Assembly: GCA_004380135.1 (NCBI GenBank) | Contig: QXCR01000001.1 | Location: 496,001-560,000, forward strand | Direction: 5' to 3' | DNA: 64,000 nt | Source: Stemphylium vesicarium | Lineage: Eukaryota > Ascomycota > Dothideomycetes > Pleosporales > Pleosporaceae | Shown here: positions 1 to 11,291 of the stretch, piece after piece | Layout: the number at the start of each line of letters is the position of its first letter | Numbering within the stretch: the first letter of the stretch is position 1 | The notes under the pieces: generated by a model | Databases searched by the model: none | What the model was told of the DNA's origin: nothing | What the model saw: only the letters and a program-made list of their open reading frames with translations | Program-made: the position numbers and the translations under genes

Positions 1-2
1 GT

Positions 3-1106
3 GGAACTCCCAATTTCGGCAGCGGTAATATGTCCTCGGGCGCCAATTCTCGTCTAGGCTATGCCGACGGAGGGAATAATGAGAAACCGAGGCAGCGACG
101 AAGGTGCTGCGGAATGCCGTTGTGGGCGTTCATCACACTTCTCATCTTCCTGCTCCTAGCCATCGCTGCTGCAGTCGTCATTCCGGTGGTCTTGATTGTC
201 ATTCCCAACCAGAACAAGGCGAACGACAGTACTGCTGCTCAAGACACGCAAGGTAGTAACAGCAACAACGATATGACTAGCACCAACGCCCCGACCCTAC
301 CCGCTCCTACCGCCGACTCCGGCAACGGCCAATGCTCAGGCATCATCACCTGCCAGAATGGGGGCGTCGCAATATTCAACTCAGATCGATCATGCAACTG
401 CGTCTGCATCAACGGCTTTACAGGACGTACGTGCACGAACGACGATGCCACTGGATGCACGACGACCAGTGTTGCAGATACTGCAAACAACGCCACTATG
501 GGCTCTGGCATTCCCCGCCTCATCGAAGACGCTGGCAGCAACTTCAATGTACCTCTGGATGCGACTCGAATCTTGTCGCTCTTCTCAACCCTTTCGCTCA
601 GCTGTGCGGCCGAGAACGCTTTGATAACGTTTAACGGTCTGGCATCCCGATCTGTTGCTCGCCATCTTCACTCCATGGACTCACGAGCGGCGCTTTATCC
701 TTCTCGTACACTACCGGCTCTTCACCACCCTCATCCCGCGCATGTTCCTGGTCAGCAGGTCAAGCGCCAGACTGTTGGCCAGAGCAGTGAAGCTGAAGCA
801 TCAACCGACCAGAAGTCGGCCGAGTCAGGAACTTTGATAACTCAACCCATTTCGAGCAACGTCAGCGCGCTTGACCTTGCTCGTATCGCTGTTCTTCTCG
901 CGCTCCAGGAAACTAGCGATCTGGACGTCGCCGCCAGCGCACAAGAGTCGATACAAATTCTACTCACTGACGATCGTAACGGCGATTCCGACAGTGGCAC
1001 CGTTGACGTTGGTCCTTTCGAATTGGACTTGGTCAAATTCACCATCGAGTTCCAGAATGGAACCACGATACAGGCGAAACCTTCGTCCATGCCCTCTACT
1101 TCCTGA
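3..1106 (+). CDS. EGF-like domain membrane protein (5' end outside window)
   Basis: The reading frame is open from the left edge through an ATG at 30 to the stop at 1104-1106, so the true start may lie upstream; from the internal ATG it is 358 residues. After a basic stretch (residues 19-27, Arg/Lys/Cys rich) comes one strong hydrophobic segment at about residues 32-57, giving a type II membrane topology. A Ser/Thr/Asn-rich stalk follows, then a single EGF-like module at about residues 102-136 with the spacing C-x5-C-x14-C-x1-C-x8-C and the characteristic GFTGRTC ending. The C-terminal 200 residues contain no domain I recognise. Similar EGF-plus-single-membrane-span proteins occur in filamentous ascomycetes as cell-surface glycoproteins. 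The exact role is unknown. Confidence 0.75.
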   Translation, partial: GTPNFGSGNMSSGANSRLGYADGGNNEKPRQRRRCCGMPLWAFITLLIFLLLAIAAAVVIPVVLIVIPNQNKANDSTAAQDTQGSNSNNDMTSTNAPTLPAPTADSGNGQCSGIITCQNGGVAIFNSDRSCNCVCINGFTGRTCTNDDATGCTTTSVADTANNATMGSGIPRLIEDAGSNFNVPLDATRILSLFSTLSLSCAAENALITFNGLASRSVARHLHSMDSRAALYPSRTLPALHHPHPAHVPGQQVKRQTVGQSSEAEASTDQKSAESGTLITQPISSNVSALDLARIAVLLALQETSDLDVAASAQESIQILLTDDRNGDSDSGTVDVGPFELDLVKFTIEFQNGTTIQAKPSSMPSTS

Positions 1107-2078
1107 GCATCTTCACATCTCATCATCTACTCACCATAAACACTTTGCTTTGCCAGCATAGCGATACCCATTTCTGCATTTTCCCATCATTTTCTCAGAC
1201 CGAACCACTATTTTCCTTCTTGTTAAAAGCCGTGTACGATATCAAAGGGCTAGTGTGTGCCGAAGGCAACATGAAGCTGTCGTTTTCCTTCTTTCACTAT
1301 CCTTAACACATGTTTCCTCTTATACCCGTCCTGTGGGCGCTTGTTATGACCAATGGACTGGATCTAATGTTTTTGCACGGTGGGATATACCCTGAGATGG
1401 AGTTGAACAAAGTTTTTCTTGATCGAGTAGCTTAGAAGTGTATGGAGTAGTGTTCTGCGTGATCGACGCGTACAAATTGGAATTAGAACAAATCGTGTAT
1501 TCCTAGCTGCGTCCTTCCAGGTGCATGTGATCGTTGGAGATGAATGACTCCGACAGAGCTGACTGAAACAGACATCTACCAAAACACGTCTCCAGTGCAA
1601 GGACGACTACCCAGTCCCCTACTGCGCTTAATAATTTCATGGACAGGATCTGAGTACAGCCTTGGATGCATCCACCTCCGACATAGCGCCGCCGCTGAAG
1701 TTGTTGACGTTCTTGTCCTCTCCGCAACTCGCGTCCCACCACTTTCCGCCTTCACCGTCCCATCTCCCTTGAGAAAGTGAAAGCAATATCCCAACAGCTG
1801 CAAATCCGTTCAGGGTCCTTGAAAACGTATCGTCGCTGACCTAATTAGCGAATAGTCGCACTGCCGCCTGCGAAGATAAAAGGCTCACCCGGGCACCCAT
1901 TGCTACTCCTCCACACCACAGACAGCTACCAGGTATCCGACAAGCTTAACAGCAAATCGATACATCTAACTGTATTTGGTACTCCTGCTCTCGCCTATTG
2001 ACGATATTCTCTTCTTTCTCACATCTCTCCTTTACACCCCACCCCAACGCCTCGATACATCAGCTCAGCGCTGCGAGT
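1107..2078. other. Intergenic, no gene recognised
   Basis: Only short overlapping open frames on both strands, none with a recognisable product. It should hold the 3' UTR of the EGF-like gene and the promoter of the broken gene that follows; a pyrimidine-rich stretch at about 2000-2045 would suit a fungal core promoter/5' UTR. Confidence 0.5.
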
Positions 2079-4057
2079 ATGGTAGAGTCCTGCGACAACA
2101 CCCGCAAGCAAGTGGGTGTTCAAAGTCTTACAGACCTTGTTTGGCCTGCTGCCATGGTCAATCACCGTCACCGAGACAATCGGCAGTAAGTCGCTCCTGA
2201 TCTAGCGCTGGTGTTTGTTTGTGCAGACACCTGTCGCTGCCAGCTTTCTCCGCAGTATGAATGTTGACTGATTTGCCATCTTAGTTCCTGCCACCGTTAT
2301 CGACCACGCTCTCCCTGTTACCTCCTCTACTCCTGTCGCACCGCCTCGCCGCCCTGCGCTTGACCCTTACAAGTACCCACCGAACAATGGCGACCCACCC
2401 ATTGGCCGTACGGCCCCCGCTGGATCACCCCTCCAACAGCGCGCTTCCACTATTTACATTATGTCGGAGCCACATTACTCCCAGCTGGACTTGCTCATCT
2501 ATGCATTCTCGGCTACCGCTGCGGTGATCAGCTCCTGGTGCATCTTGTTTCTATTCGGGGTGGTCGACATCGATGACTCTGCCAAATTCATTGAGCGGGT
2601 AGTCGAGTACGTCGAGAGCGAAGCAACAAGAAGCGCATCGACAAGATCTTCGAGCGGCGTCTATGTGCCATTTCCATGAGCGAATGTCTCTTCCCGGATC
2701 TCTTCTTCACCATACCCAATCACCCGACCATCTTCCAATTTCTCAAGGCTGTTGCGACCGATTTCACTTTTTTCGCGTGGAATTTGATCATCGTCTTGAT
2801 CAAGCTTCGCGTCAACTCCTGGATGCAGATCTGGTCGCACACGAAGGATGTCTTCAGGGTCACTGCGCAAATCATCTTCGGTCTTGGTAGAGATGATTTG
2901 TCGTGGGCAGTATGGATGAGTGGCTTCAAGTTCGTCTTGAGATGCATCCGCATGGTTCTCGACACGATCTCCGAGCTCATATTCATGTCCCTGGGGGCTG
3001 TTTGCGTGCTGATGCTGCTTATTCAGGCCGTCTTCAGACGCTTCATTGTCTGTCTCGACTCTGAATCGAGAGAGCGACAACCGGGGGGGAGAGAGAACTC
3101 CAAGGTTGTAGCGCCGAGGTCCAAGCCGCATACATCGAAACTGAATCGTATACATGGAAAGACGTAGCGCTCATGTATCTGAAGCTCAAGGCCGCCCTGG
3201 ACGACATCGCTGAAATGAGAAGGGAGATTGAGCGCGTCAAGAGGAAGCACAACATGGACTCCTTGAGCGCACAGAACTCCCGCGAACTAGTCAGCAAGGC
3301 CGTTGCCTACCGATGCTTTCTCATGGTCGCCATCTCCGACGTTAACTACCTCCGTCTCCTGAACTGCAGCGTACTAAACGCATGGCACAACCTGGTCCTT
3401 GGAAGGAGGCCCAACGCCCTCGACGCCGAACACCCCTACCAGCCCAGTCAACTGGAGATATCCCCAGAACCCGACAAAGATACCGGCCTCCACATCCGCT
3501 ACAAGGAACACACACGCAAGAACATGCACGACCTTGGCAAAGAATACCAGATCAACATCGAGAACCACGCCATGGACCTTGCGCGCGAACCTCACCGCAT
3601 GTCGGCCATCATCAAGGCAAAGCCGAACCTCCCCAGCAACGTCCCCGACAGCTTCGACCCCTTCCGCAATGACCACTGGGTATTCTCCGGCGTAATTCCT
3701 GGCATGAACATCCCACCCTATAGCAAGACCAACAACCCCTTTAACATCAACGACAAACGGCCCGGCCCTGTTATCGCCCCCGAGCGCTTCTTCGGCCCGC
3801 AGATCGAGGGCTTTGCAGCTGAAGGCCGTCTTGCACAGTGGGGCAACGAGGACGCGATGAAGATCAGGATCGAACCCTTTGGCCGCGACGAACTCCGCCA
3901 CTTCACCACTGGAATGCAATTCGGCGCTACCCCGCTCAAAACACGCATGCAGCTGTTCCCGTTTTCGGGCATGGAGGCGCGTGGTCACGGTGCTGATCCT
4001 TGTCCGACTGGGGAGCCTCGCGAGAGAGATTTCCCGGTGTACAAGAACTTTGCTTAG
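2079..4057 (+). pseudogene. Frame-broken multi-span membrane protein gene, function unknown
   Basis: Coding text runs through this interval but changes frame several times. An ATG at 2079 opens frame 3 (positions divisible by 3). By about 2105 the sensible text is in frame 1, running to a good donor (GTAAGT at 2186), across an intron ending CTTAG at 2284, and on through a hydrophobic segment near 2480-2560. Between about 2595 and 2679 it moves to frame 3 (membrane segments about 2770-2815 and 2970-3035, stop 3165-3167). Near a G7 run at 3083-3089 it moves to frame 2, which is open from 3065 to the stop at 4055-4057 and starts with a coiled-coil-like Lys/Glu-rich stretch. The last part (from 3173) alone gives 294 residues. 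No simple GT..AG intron of normal size that I tried restores the frame at the second and third breaks. No known family recognised. Alternatives are unusual introns or base-calling errors. Confidence 0.5.
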
Positions 4058-5435
4058 AGATCTTGATATGTTGATGTCGTACTGGAGGGATGATGCATCT
4101 ATGTTGCTGGTCCTTCTCGATGTACATCGATACTGCCTTGGACTCCTCGATTTTAACCCGCTGATACAGGCCCCGTTACTATCCTCGCCATCCGACTTCA
4201 TCGCCTCCGCTCTTATTCTTCGTCCTCCGACTACGTCCCTTCATCGACATGGTACGGCCCTGTGCCACCTATAGGGTGAGTAGTGCGTTTCGACGCGCCT
4301 CACCGGGTGCCCCACCGCTGCCGCTACCTACAGGTTCTTTCTCCTCATCTTTCGATGCAGCAGGTATAGTCCGTTCGCGGTGCCTGAGCGGCTGTGGTCT
4401 GCCTAGATTACAGCCCCGTTCTGTAAGGAGGGTGGGTTATAGAGGCTTGTTTGCGTTGGGATGATGTTGGATGGATGGATAGATTGAGTGGGGGTTGATG
4501 AGTTGATTTGTGGGTGTGCTGTGATGGGGAAACGTGGAAGTGGGTTTCTGAAGAGGAGGAATTGGTGGTGTGGATATAAAAAGGGGGGGATGCGGTATAG
4601 ATGCTGAACTTCTTGGAGGGCTGGCTTTGGTGGATGTCCTCTCCTTTTGCTACGACACGACTTGACGATTTACGATACGGTTTTGACTAAACGGTTTACG
4701 GTCCCGGAAGTTTGTTTACGGGCTGCCCTCTTGGCGTCTTCAAGCACCCCCGGATTTGGCGATAGCTCTGTCGAGCTTCGTCATACTCTATTTGTTTGCT
4801 TGCTTGCTGTCCAGCTTGCGTTGCTCTTTGCGCGTTACCTAGATTGTTCACCTGGCGTCTTCTGATGCTGATATGTGTCTGGTTTTCCTTTTACCCTTTT
4901 TGTTTTTTTCCCGGAGTTTGACTGGGAAGACACCCATTTGCTTGTTATTCCAAAAGTTATGCGCATCGACGGCTACACAGCTACACCAGAATCGTAGGCC
5001 TGAGAACGGTTCTGATTCCTGAACTTCTGGCGGCACAGATCCCCCGGGAATGGATCCCTTGGTCTCTGATTCCTGAGTATGGTTCTGATTTATGGTTTCT
5101 GATCTTTGGTCCCCGAGTAATGGTAATGGAAATAAAAGTTTTGACAAAAAGATTGAATTCAGAGTCCGGACTTCGTGCCCTCGTGATGTGACGTGCCCAC
5201 ATAGCCCTGCCTTTGAAAAAAGAGCGGTACTGCCATATTCCTAGATGCATACGACGTGGCAAGAATGGTAGTGGCCGTCGGTGCTGTTGTCGAGCAAGGC
5301 GCGGGCGAATGCAGCGCTACCCCTCCATGCCCCACCTAAGCAGTGCTCAATTACCTGTTCCTGAGCTGCCAACTGACACGACAACAGCCACACCCCATCC
5401 ACAATACCTCCGCCACCACACTACCCTCCTCCATC
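4058..5435. other. Intergenic, no gene recognised
   Basis: G-rich on the plus strand from about 4440 to 4620, including a TATAAAA-like site at about 4574 followed by a G7 run. Around 5000-5110 there are several near-identical short words (variants of ggttctgattc / gatcc), a small degenerate repeat. No convincing coding frame. Confidence 0.45.
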
Positions 5436-7201
5436 ATGCCTCAAGAAGCCTCCAAGATCTCGGATCCCGACGCGATCACCGAAGCAGCGGCCGAAGCTGT
5501 CGCCGAATCGAGCCAACAAGCAGAGGCCGAATCCGCAGACGAAAGCGGCGATGAAGAAATCGAGACCGTAGAAGGCGGAGAGGACGCGTCGGAAAAGAAG
5601 AAGAAGAGCAGAAAGCGCAAGATCAAGGACGCCCTCAGCGGCAAGGGAAAGTCGGAGGAGGTCACAGATTTGAATGCGCCGGCGGGAGGAGTCCTGCCCA
5701 AGGAAGCCATGAACATGCTGCTGGCGAACAACCCCGGCCTCGCGAACGAGCTGCAAGGCAAGGCGAATAACAGAGAGGAGCTACAGAAGATGATCCAGAA
5801 GCTCAACATCAACGAGATGCTGACGGGGCTCGCACCACAGGGCAGCCAAAAGGACATGGCCAGCCACGCATTCTGGAAGACACAGCCTGTGCCCAGCTTT
5901 GACGAGATGGCGAACAAAGACAAGATCAAGGACGGACCCATCAAAGAGATCAAGATTGAGGAAGTGGACAAGACCCCAAGCCCCATGTACCCTGGCTTCG
6001 AGTGGGTGACAATGGATCTGGAGGACGACAAGCAGCTTGAAGAAGTCTACGAGCTGCTCACGAACCACTACGTCGAAGACAAAGACGCGACGTTCCGCTT
6101 CAAGTACTCGCCGTCATTCTTGAACTGGTAAGGCGACCCCGGCTATCAAGCGAGATCGAGCTGACTGTCGCAGGGCCCTCAAAGCACCCGGCTGGAAGAA
6201 GGAATGGCACGTCGGCGTCCGCGCAACCGCCTCGGGCAAGCTCGTCGCATTCATTTCAGGCATCCCGATCCAAATGCGCGTCCGCGAAAACGTGCTCAAC
6301 TGCTCCGAGGTCAACTTCCTATGCGTTCACAAGAAGCTCCGCTCGAAGCGATTAGCTCCGGTTTTGATCAAGGAGATCACCCGTCGCTGCTACGTTGAAG
6401 GCACATTCCAGGCTGTGTACACTGTCGGCTCCCTACTCCCCACCCCCGTCTCCACCGCCCGCTACTTCCATCGTGCTATCGACTGGGAGAAGCTATACGA
6501 TGTCGGCTTCTCTCCTCTCCCACACGGCAGCACCAAACAGCGCCAAATCATAAAGTACAAGCTGCCAGACACCACCTCTACCCCAGGACTCCGCGAAATG
6601 GAAGCCAAGGATGTCGATGCGGCGCTCAGCCTCCTGCAAAGATATCTCGAGCGTATGGACATGGCACAGGTGTTCAACAAGACCGAGTTTGAGCACTGGA
6701 TGGCGCCAAAGGAGAAGCCCAAGGAGCAGGTTGTCTGGAGCTACGTTGTCGAAGACCCGCAGACACACAAGATCACCGACTACTTTTCCTTCTACAACCT
6801 TGAGAGCACCGTCATTGGCAACAAGAAGCACAACACCATCAAGGCCGCCTACTTGTTCTACTACGGTACTGAGGTCGCATTTGAGAAGGATGACGCAAAG
6901 CTGAAGCAACGCTTGAACTCGCTGATGAAGGACGCGTTGATCCTGTCGAAGAAGGTGAGCATACCGAAAATATAAACTTCCCGCATCTGACTAACAGATC
7001 TAGGCTGATTTCGATGTCTTCAATGCCCTGACATTGCTCGATAACCCGCTCTTCCTAGAAGAGCAGCGCTTCGGTGCTGGAGACGGTTCATTACACTACT
7101 ACTTCTACAACTATCGCGCTGCGCCGATACCTGGTGGTATCAACTCAAGAAACCAATCCAGCAAGGATCACATGGGTGGTATCGGATTGGTCATGCTGTA
7201 A
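5436..7201 (+). CDS. NMT1: Glycylpeptide N-tetradecanoyltransferase (N-myristoyltransferase)
   Basis: Transfers myristate from myristoyl-CoA to the N-terminal glycine of cytosolic proteins. Three exons join in frame: 5436-6127, 6174-6954 and 7004-7201, giving 556 residues; introns are 46 and 49 nt with GTAAGG/GTGAGC donors and CTGAC branch sites. The N-terminus is acidic, then Lys-rich (KKKKSRKRK), the usual ribosome-targeting tail of eukaryotic NMTs. The catalytic fold starts near HAFWKTQPVP; family signatures include the motif around NFLCVHKKLRSKRLAPVLIK, YTVGSLLPTPV, and the C-terminal GGIGLVML in which the terminal carboxylate acts as the catalytic base. The start was chosen because an upstream in-frame ATG at 5343 lies in a Pro/Ser/Thr/His-rich leader typical of 5' UTR. 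Length fits the family. An intact essential gene. Confidence 0.97.
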
Positions 7202-7891
7202 ATGTTCTCTACCTAGCAAGCAATGTGTTTCAGTGGGCTCTGCAGTCTATTTTGAGAGCAAGCCGGTACTAGGCGGGCATAAAAAAATGCGATGATACCA
7301 GGCGCGTATTCTTTTGGAAATTGAGGCTGCGCAATTTGTCGGAGTGCCAATACCAACTTTTTGAATCCATTTATTCTGTCCTATCTTGCATATACTAATT
7401 ACGGTGTATGCCTAGATGATTCACACGCGTGGACGGAGGCCGCACGCAACCACAAGGTCCTGAACCAAAGAATAGGCAACCACGTCATGAGTTCCCGCTG
7501 GTTGGTTCAAGCCTTACCCCTGCCCCGTTTGTGTAACGCTCCTATTGGGTAAGTGCGACTGCATGTGTCCGTGGTGAGACATTTCCTTTCATCGGCTCAC
7601 CACTTCCTTTTGCATTCACCTCTTTGACCGTTTCCATGTCGAGTCTTCCGAACAGCTTTTGCAAGGCTCGCTTGTTTTTTTGAGAATATTGTGTCGGAGC
7701 CGCTCGCTGCCCGCGATAGTAGCGACGTGTAAGATCAACCTCGCAGCCTTCTCGACTGCAGTTTGCCCGTAGCCTACACCCGCTACACACTGGACCACCC
7801 CGCTATCGAACAGGAAACCAACTCACCTCGCTAGACCCTGAGACCGCAGCACTCACTCGACCGTAGCAAAAGTGCTGATACCGCGCTAGCC
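7202..7891. other. Intergenic, no gene recognised
   Basis: Holds the 3' end region of NMT and the upstream region of the E2-like gene. No supported coding frame. Confidence 0.5.
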
Positions 7892-10753
7892 ATGCGCACC
7901 AAACGGGACCAGGAAGGAAGTGAGCGATCATCGGCGTATTTGTCCACACCGAGCGCAAACACTCTCGTCAGCCAGCCTGAGGATGAACTTGGAGAAAACA
8001 ACAGTGGAATGTCGGACTATCAACCAGAGACAGCGTCGCAACCTGGCGCTTTCAACAGTTTTGCGAAACTCGCACGCCACCTCAAAACTAGCACATGCCG
8101 CCTGTGTAAAGAGCCTATCTTTTCATCGGAACTCGATCTTCGTAAACTAATTAGGGACTGGATGGATGGAGATGTTCACGCACTATCGTCTAGTATCAAA
8201 TGCAAAAACTGTGGGACGCCTTCATGCATCGCCTGCACGCCAGAGCCCTTTACCAAATCCTCTCGTATCGGTCTCCGGGACAGCAAACAGCATGTCTCCT
8301 GGTGCTGTGTAGGCGGTCGGCTGTTCGTAATATGGGCATTGCTTTGCGGATTCGACCGGTATATCTGGGACTCCAGAGGTACCGGCAAGGCTGTGGAGCC
8401 AGCTAGATCCGATCCAACCCCGAAACCGAAGCCTACACGCGCCAAAAAGGTAGCAAAGTCGATTAAATCTGCTTTTTCGGGGTTTGGACGTGGTTCGGGG
8501 TCTGCGCTGCACTACATGCCTGGAGGCATGGGTTACGATAATCAGGACGATGATATGAGCGACTTGGACGACTTGGAGGTTTTGCAGGCTTTTTCCAAGG
8601 AAAAACAGCAAGAATTAATAGAATTGCAGAAATCGGCCGCAGGAGTCGGCATTCTCCAGTCTCCTTTCAAACTCCCTGCCCTGAAGGAAAGATCAGAGGC
8701 CACCAGATTGAAAGCGAAGAACACGCAGATCGGGGAGGACAAAATGAGCCAGCTGATACTGGGGCTCTTGACAGATCTTCTCCCTTCACTGCAGCGAGAG
8801 ACTTGCTTCGATTTTGACCCACCCGCTGCGACGCTTGAGATGCTCGTGAACAGCAAGATACTTGGGTATTGTGCGGAGCTCTTACGAAACGACTCTCTAG
8901 ACGACCTGACTAAACGCAAGGATCTCTACAAGACTCTGTTCGGCTTCTTACTGACGATCGGGTCACACTTTAGCACTCGCGAAGCATTTTTTGCTACTCG
9001 CTCGATAGGACCCGAGACTATCGACCTCCTCACATTGTCATCATGCGGTGCCGTTCCTGAGCGGAATGAGCAAGTTCCGGCTCTTGCCGACTGCCTCCAG
9101 AATCTCTTCACACAAAGTTCAATGGTACTTAGGAATGCCAGAGACAACGAAGACGAATTTGCAAGCGATGACGGACAGACTATGCTGTCGATCTGTCGTC
9201 AGATCCGCGACCTTGCGAATTTCATCCAAGAAAATACAAAAGTGGCTAGTGAGGGCAAGGGCAAGACCGTGGCTGCAGTGGTAGTAGCCAAGGATCTTAC
9301 CATGAACAGTGTGGAGGGCGAGAAGATATGGTCCACATACGTGTACGCCCTGGAGGCACAGTCGCTCCAATTCTCCGTACCTGGACGATTCAAGCGCTTG
9401 GTCACCGAAATCGTTACACTGCAAACCAGTCTACCGCCCGGCATATTTGTCCGGCACTGTGAAGACAGGCCAGACGTCCTGAAATGCGTCATCATCGGGC
9501 CTGCCGGAACGCCTTACGAGAACGGCATGTTTGAGTTCGACATTTTTTGCGGTCCCAATTTTCCTAGTGCACCCCCTAGAGTCAACTTCAAAGGCACAGG
9601 GGGCGGACAGATATCCATCAACCCGAACCTCTATCCCACCGGGAAGGTCTGCCTTTCCTTGCTTGGAACATGGGCAGGGGAACCTTGGAGACCTGGAGAG
9701 TCGACGCTACTGCAGTTGCTCATCTCGATCCAAGCAATGATCTTTTGTGCAGAACCGTGGTACAATGAGCCAGGACGAGAAGCTGGTTATGAGCAAAAGT
9801 ACGAGGGTAGTCAGTCACAAAGCTACAACAAGAGAATCCAGGCCGAAACTATACGCTACGCAATGCTTGAGTGGATAGAGCTATCTGATCCGCTCTGGGA
9901 AGATGTGATTGCGTATCATTTCACGCAGCAGGGCAACGCTATCCTCAAAACGGTGGAAAACTGGGCCCACGAGAAGGTCGGCAAACCGGATTTGTCGGCC
10001 AAACGAAATCTATCCAGCTTCGCGTTCCCAGGTCAAGCACCTTCGGAAATTGAAGAATATCTCATGTGGGAGGATGGAGATGCTCGGACGACAGCCAAAA
10101 GAAGCTTGATGAACGGTGACGTACTTCCGAAATTGCAAGCAGCTCTACAGGGATTCGGAGCGACTTACAAGGTTAAACACCTTGCTTCGCCCATCGAGCA
10201 GCAGGCGCCGTCTCCAAGACGTCCAACATCGCAGCACCCTCCGTCGCACAAGATATTGACATCAGCTCATCCGAACCCATACCTATTCCCACCCATATTC
10301 GACGAAACAGCACAATTTCAAGCATCTTCGGCTCAGCCTGTCGCACATACATCCTCTCATTCTTCATCTGAAATAGGATTCATGAGTATGACCCAGCCTT
10401 TAGGTCCCATTGCGGGGCAGCAATCTTATAGTTCTCTTGGTGGAAATCCTCTGGGAAGCGTCTTTGGGCCACCAAGCTCTAACACGAGGTCGGCTACACG
10501 GGGCCGCGGTAGTGGCGTTGGTGCGGATGCGATTTCTCGCGGTGGGTTGGGAGCCTCGTTTGCGCCCGGCAACGCCTTTTCTGGGTTTGGTAGGGGTAGA
10601 GGCGATCTTGCTCCGACCAGTCCCCCTAGGAGTCTTACGGACCACGGCCACAATGGTAGAGGTGGTTCTCCATACTACGGAGGGCGTGGTGGATATAAAG
10701 GGCGTGGAGGGTATGGAGGGCGGGGAGGACAAGGAGGGCGTGGGAGCGGCTAG
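7892..10753 (+). CDS. Large UBC-fold ubiquitin-conjugating protein (UBE2O/BIRC6-like E2)
   Basis: A single 953-residue frame without introns. The UBC fold lies at about residues 495-650: the run PNFPSAPPRVNF, then NPNLYPTGKVCLSLLGTW with the catalytic cysteine at residue 587, and the downstream PGESTLLQLLISIQAMIF. The NPN in place of HPN, the GKVCLSLLGTW active site and the 'NEPGRE' segment are typical of the E2/E3 hybrid group containing UBE2O and BIRC6, not of small E2s. The N-terminus carries an ordered cysteine array (C69, C72, C104, C107, C112, C115, then H134 and C138/C139), which looks like a zinc-binding module. The C-terminus (about 870-953) is a Gly/Arg-rich RGG tail, suggesting RNA or protein-condensate contacts. 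Role inferred: cytosolic or nuclear ubiquitin transfer with built-in substrate recruitment. Substrates cannot be read from the sequence. Confidence 0.88.
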   Translation: MRTKRDQEGSERSSAYLSTPSANTLVSQPEDELGENNSGMSDYQPETASQPGAFNSFAKLARHLKTSTCRLCKEPIFSSELDLRKLIRDWMDGDVHALSSSIKCKNCGTPSCIACTPEPFTKSSRIGLRDSKQHVSWCCVGGRLFVIWALLCGFDRYIWDSRGTGKAVEPARSDPTPKPKPTRAKKVAKSIKSAFSGFGRGSGSALHYMPGGMGYDNQDDDMSDLDDLEVLQAFSKEKQQELIELQKSAAGVGILQSPFKLPALKERSEATRLKAKNTQIGEDKMSQLILGLLTDLLPSLQRETCFDFDPPAATLEMLVNSKILGYCAELLRNDSLDDLTKRKDLYKTLFGFLLTIGSHFSTREAFFATRSIGPETIDLLTLSSCGAVPERNEQVPALADCLQNLFTQSSMVLRNARDNEDEFASDDGQTMLSICRQIRDLANFIQENTKVASEGKGKTVAAVVVAKDLTMNSVEGEKIWSTYVYALEAQSLQFSVPGRFKRLVTEIVTLQTSLPPGIFVRHCEDRPDVLKCVIIGPAGTPYENGMFEFDIFCGPNFPSAPPRVNFKGTGGGQISINPNLYPTGKVCLSLLGTWAGEPWRPGESTLLQLLISIQAMIFCAEPWYNEPGREAGYEQKYEGSQSQSYNKRIQAETIRYAMLEWIELSDPLWEDVIAYHFTQQGNAILKTVENWAHEKVGKPDLSAKRNLSSFAFPGQAPSEIEEYLMWEDGDARTTAKRSLMNGDVLPKLQAALQGFGATYKVKHLASPIEQQAPSPRRPTSQHPPSHKILTSAHPNPYLFPPIFDETAQFQASSAQPVAHTSSHSSSEIGFMSMTQPLGPIAGQQSYSSLGGNPLGSVFGPPSSNTRSATRGRGSGVGADAISRGGLGASFAPGNAFSGFGRGRGDLAPTSPPRSLTDHGHNGRGGSPYYGGRGGYKGRGGYGGRGGQGGRGSG

Positions 10754-11291
10754 GAAACGTTGTTCGCCTTTGAGCTGCTGCTGGCTGCGAACCCATGAGG
10801 AGGGAGTCGAGGCGATCGCGTGGTTCTTGTGGGAACTGCGGTGGATGTGAATGGCTGCGACATACCGCTCATCTAACGCACCTGCACATGAACGACAATA
10901 GTGGTAGTAATGGTTCATGATCGCGAGTTGTCAGCGCCTTCGACCATAAACTGCTATCTGAGTCTTCTTGTTTGCGCTCGTCATTGAGAGTTGCATTAAG
11001 GACGGAGATGATCATCATCGCATCGAGATGGGTGGTAATGGTTCATCGATCGATCGATAGGAACGCTTTCGTTAGTAGCTTAATGAATGATGAAAACATG
11101 CCAATCTTCGTCAGGAACAGACAGTGCGGACGACGAGTGAACGACCTAGGTAAGAAGGCGAACATGTCACGCTAGCCCTTGGCCTCGGTGTTAGTGGAGA
11201 TAACCCACATTCCGTCATCGCCTATCGAACCACCAGCGTCGCGACGCGGCAACTTTCACCCACCATGCCACCTTAGATTCAAGACGCTATC
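10754..11291. other. Intergenic, no gene recognised
   Basis: Contains a short tetranucleotide repeat (atcg repeated, about 11045-11058). No coding frame supported. Confidence 0.5.
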
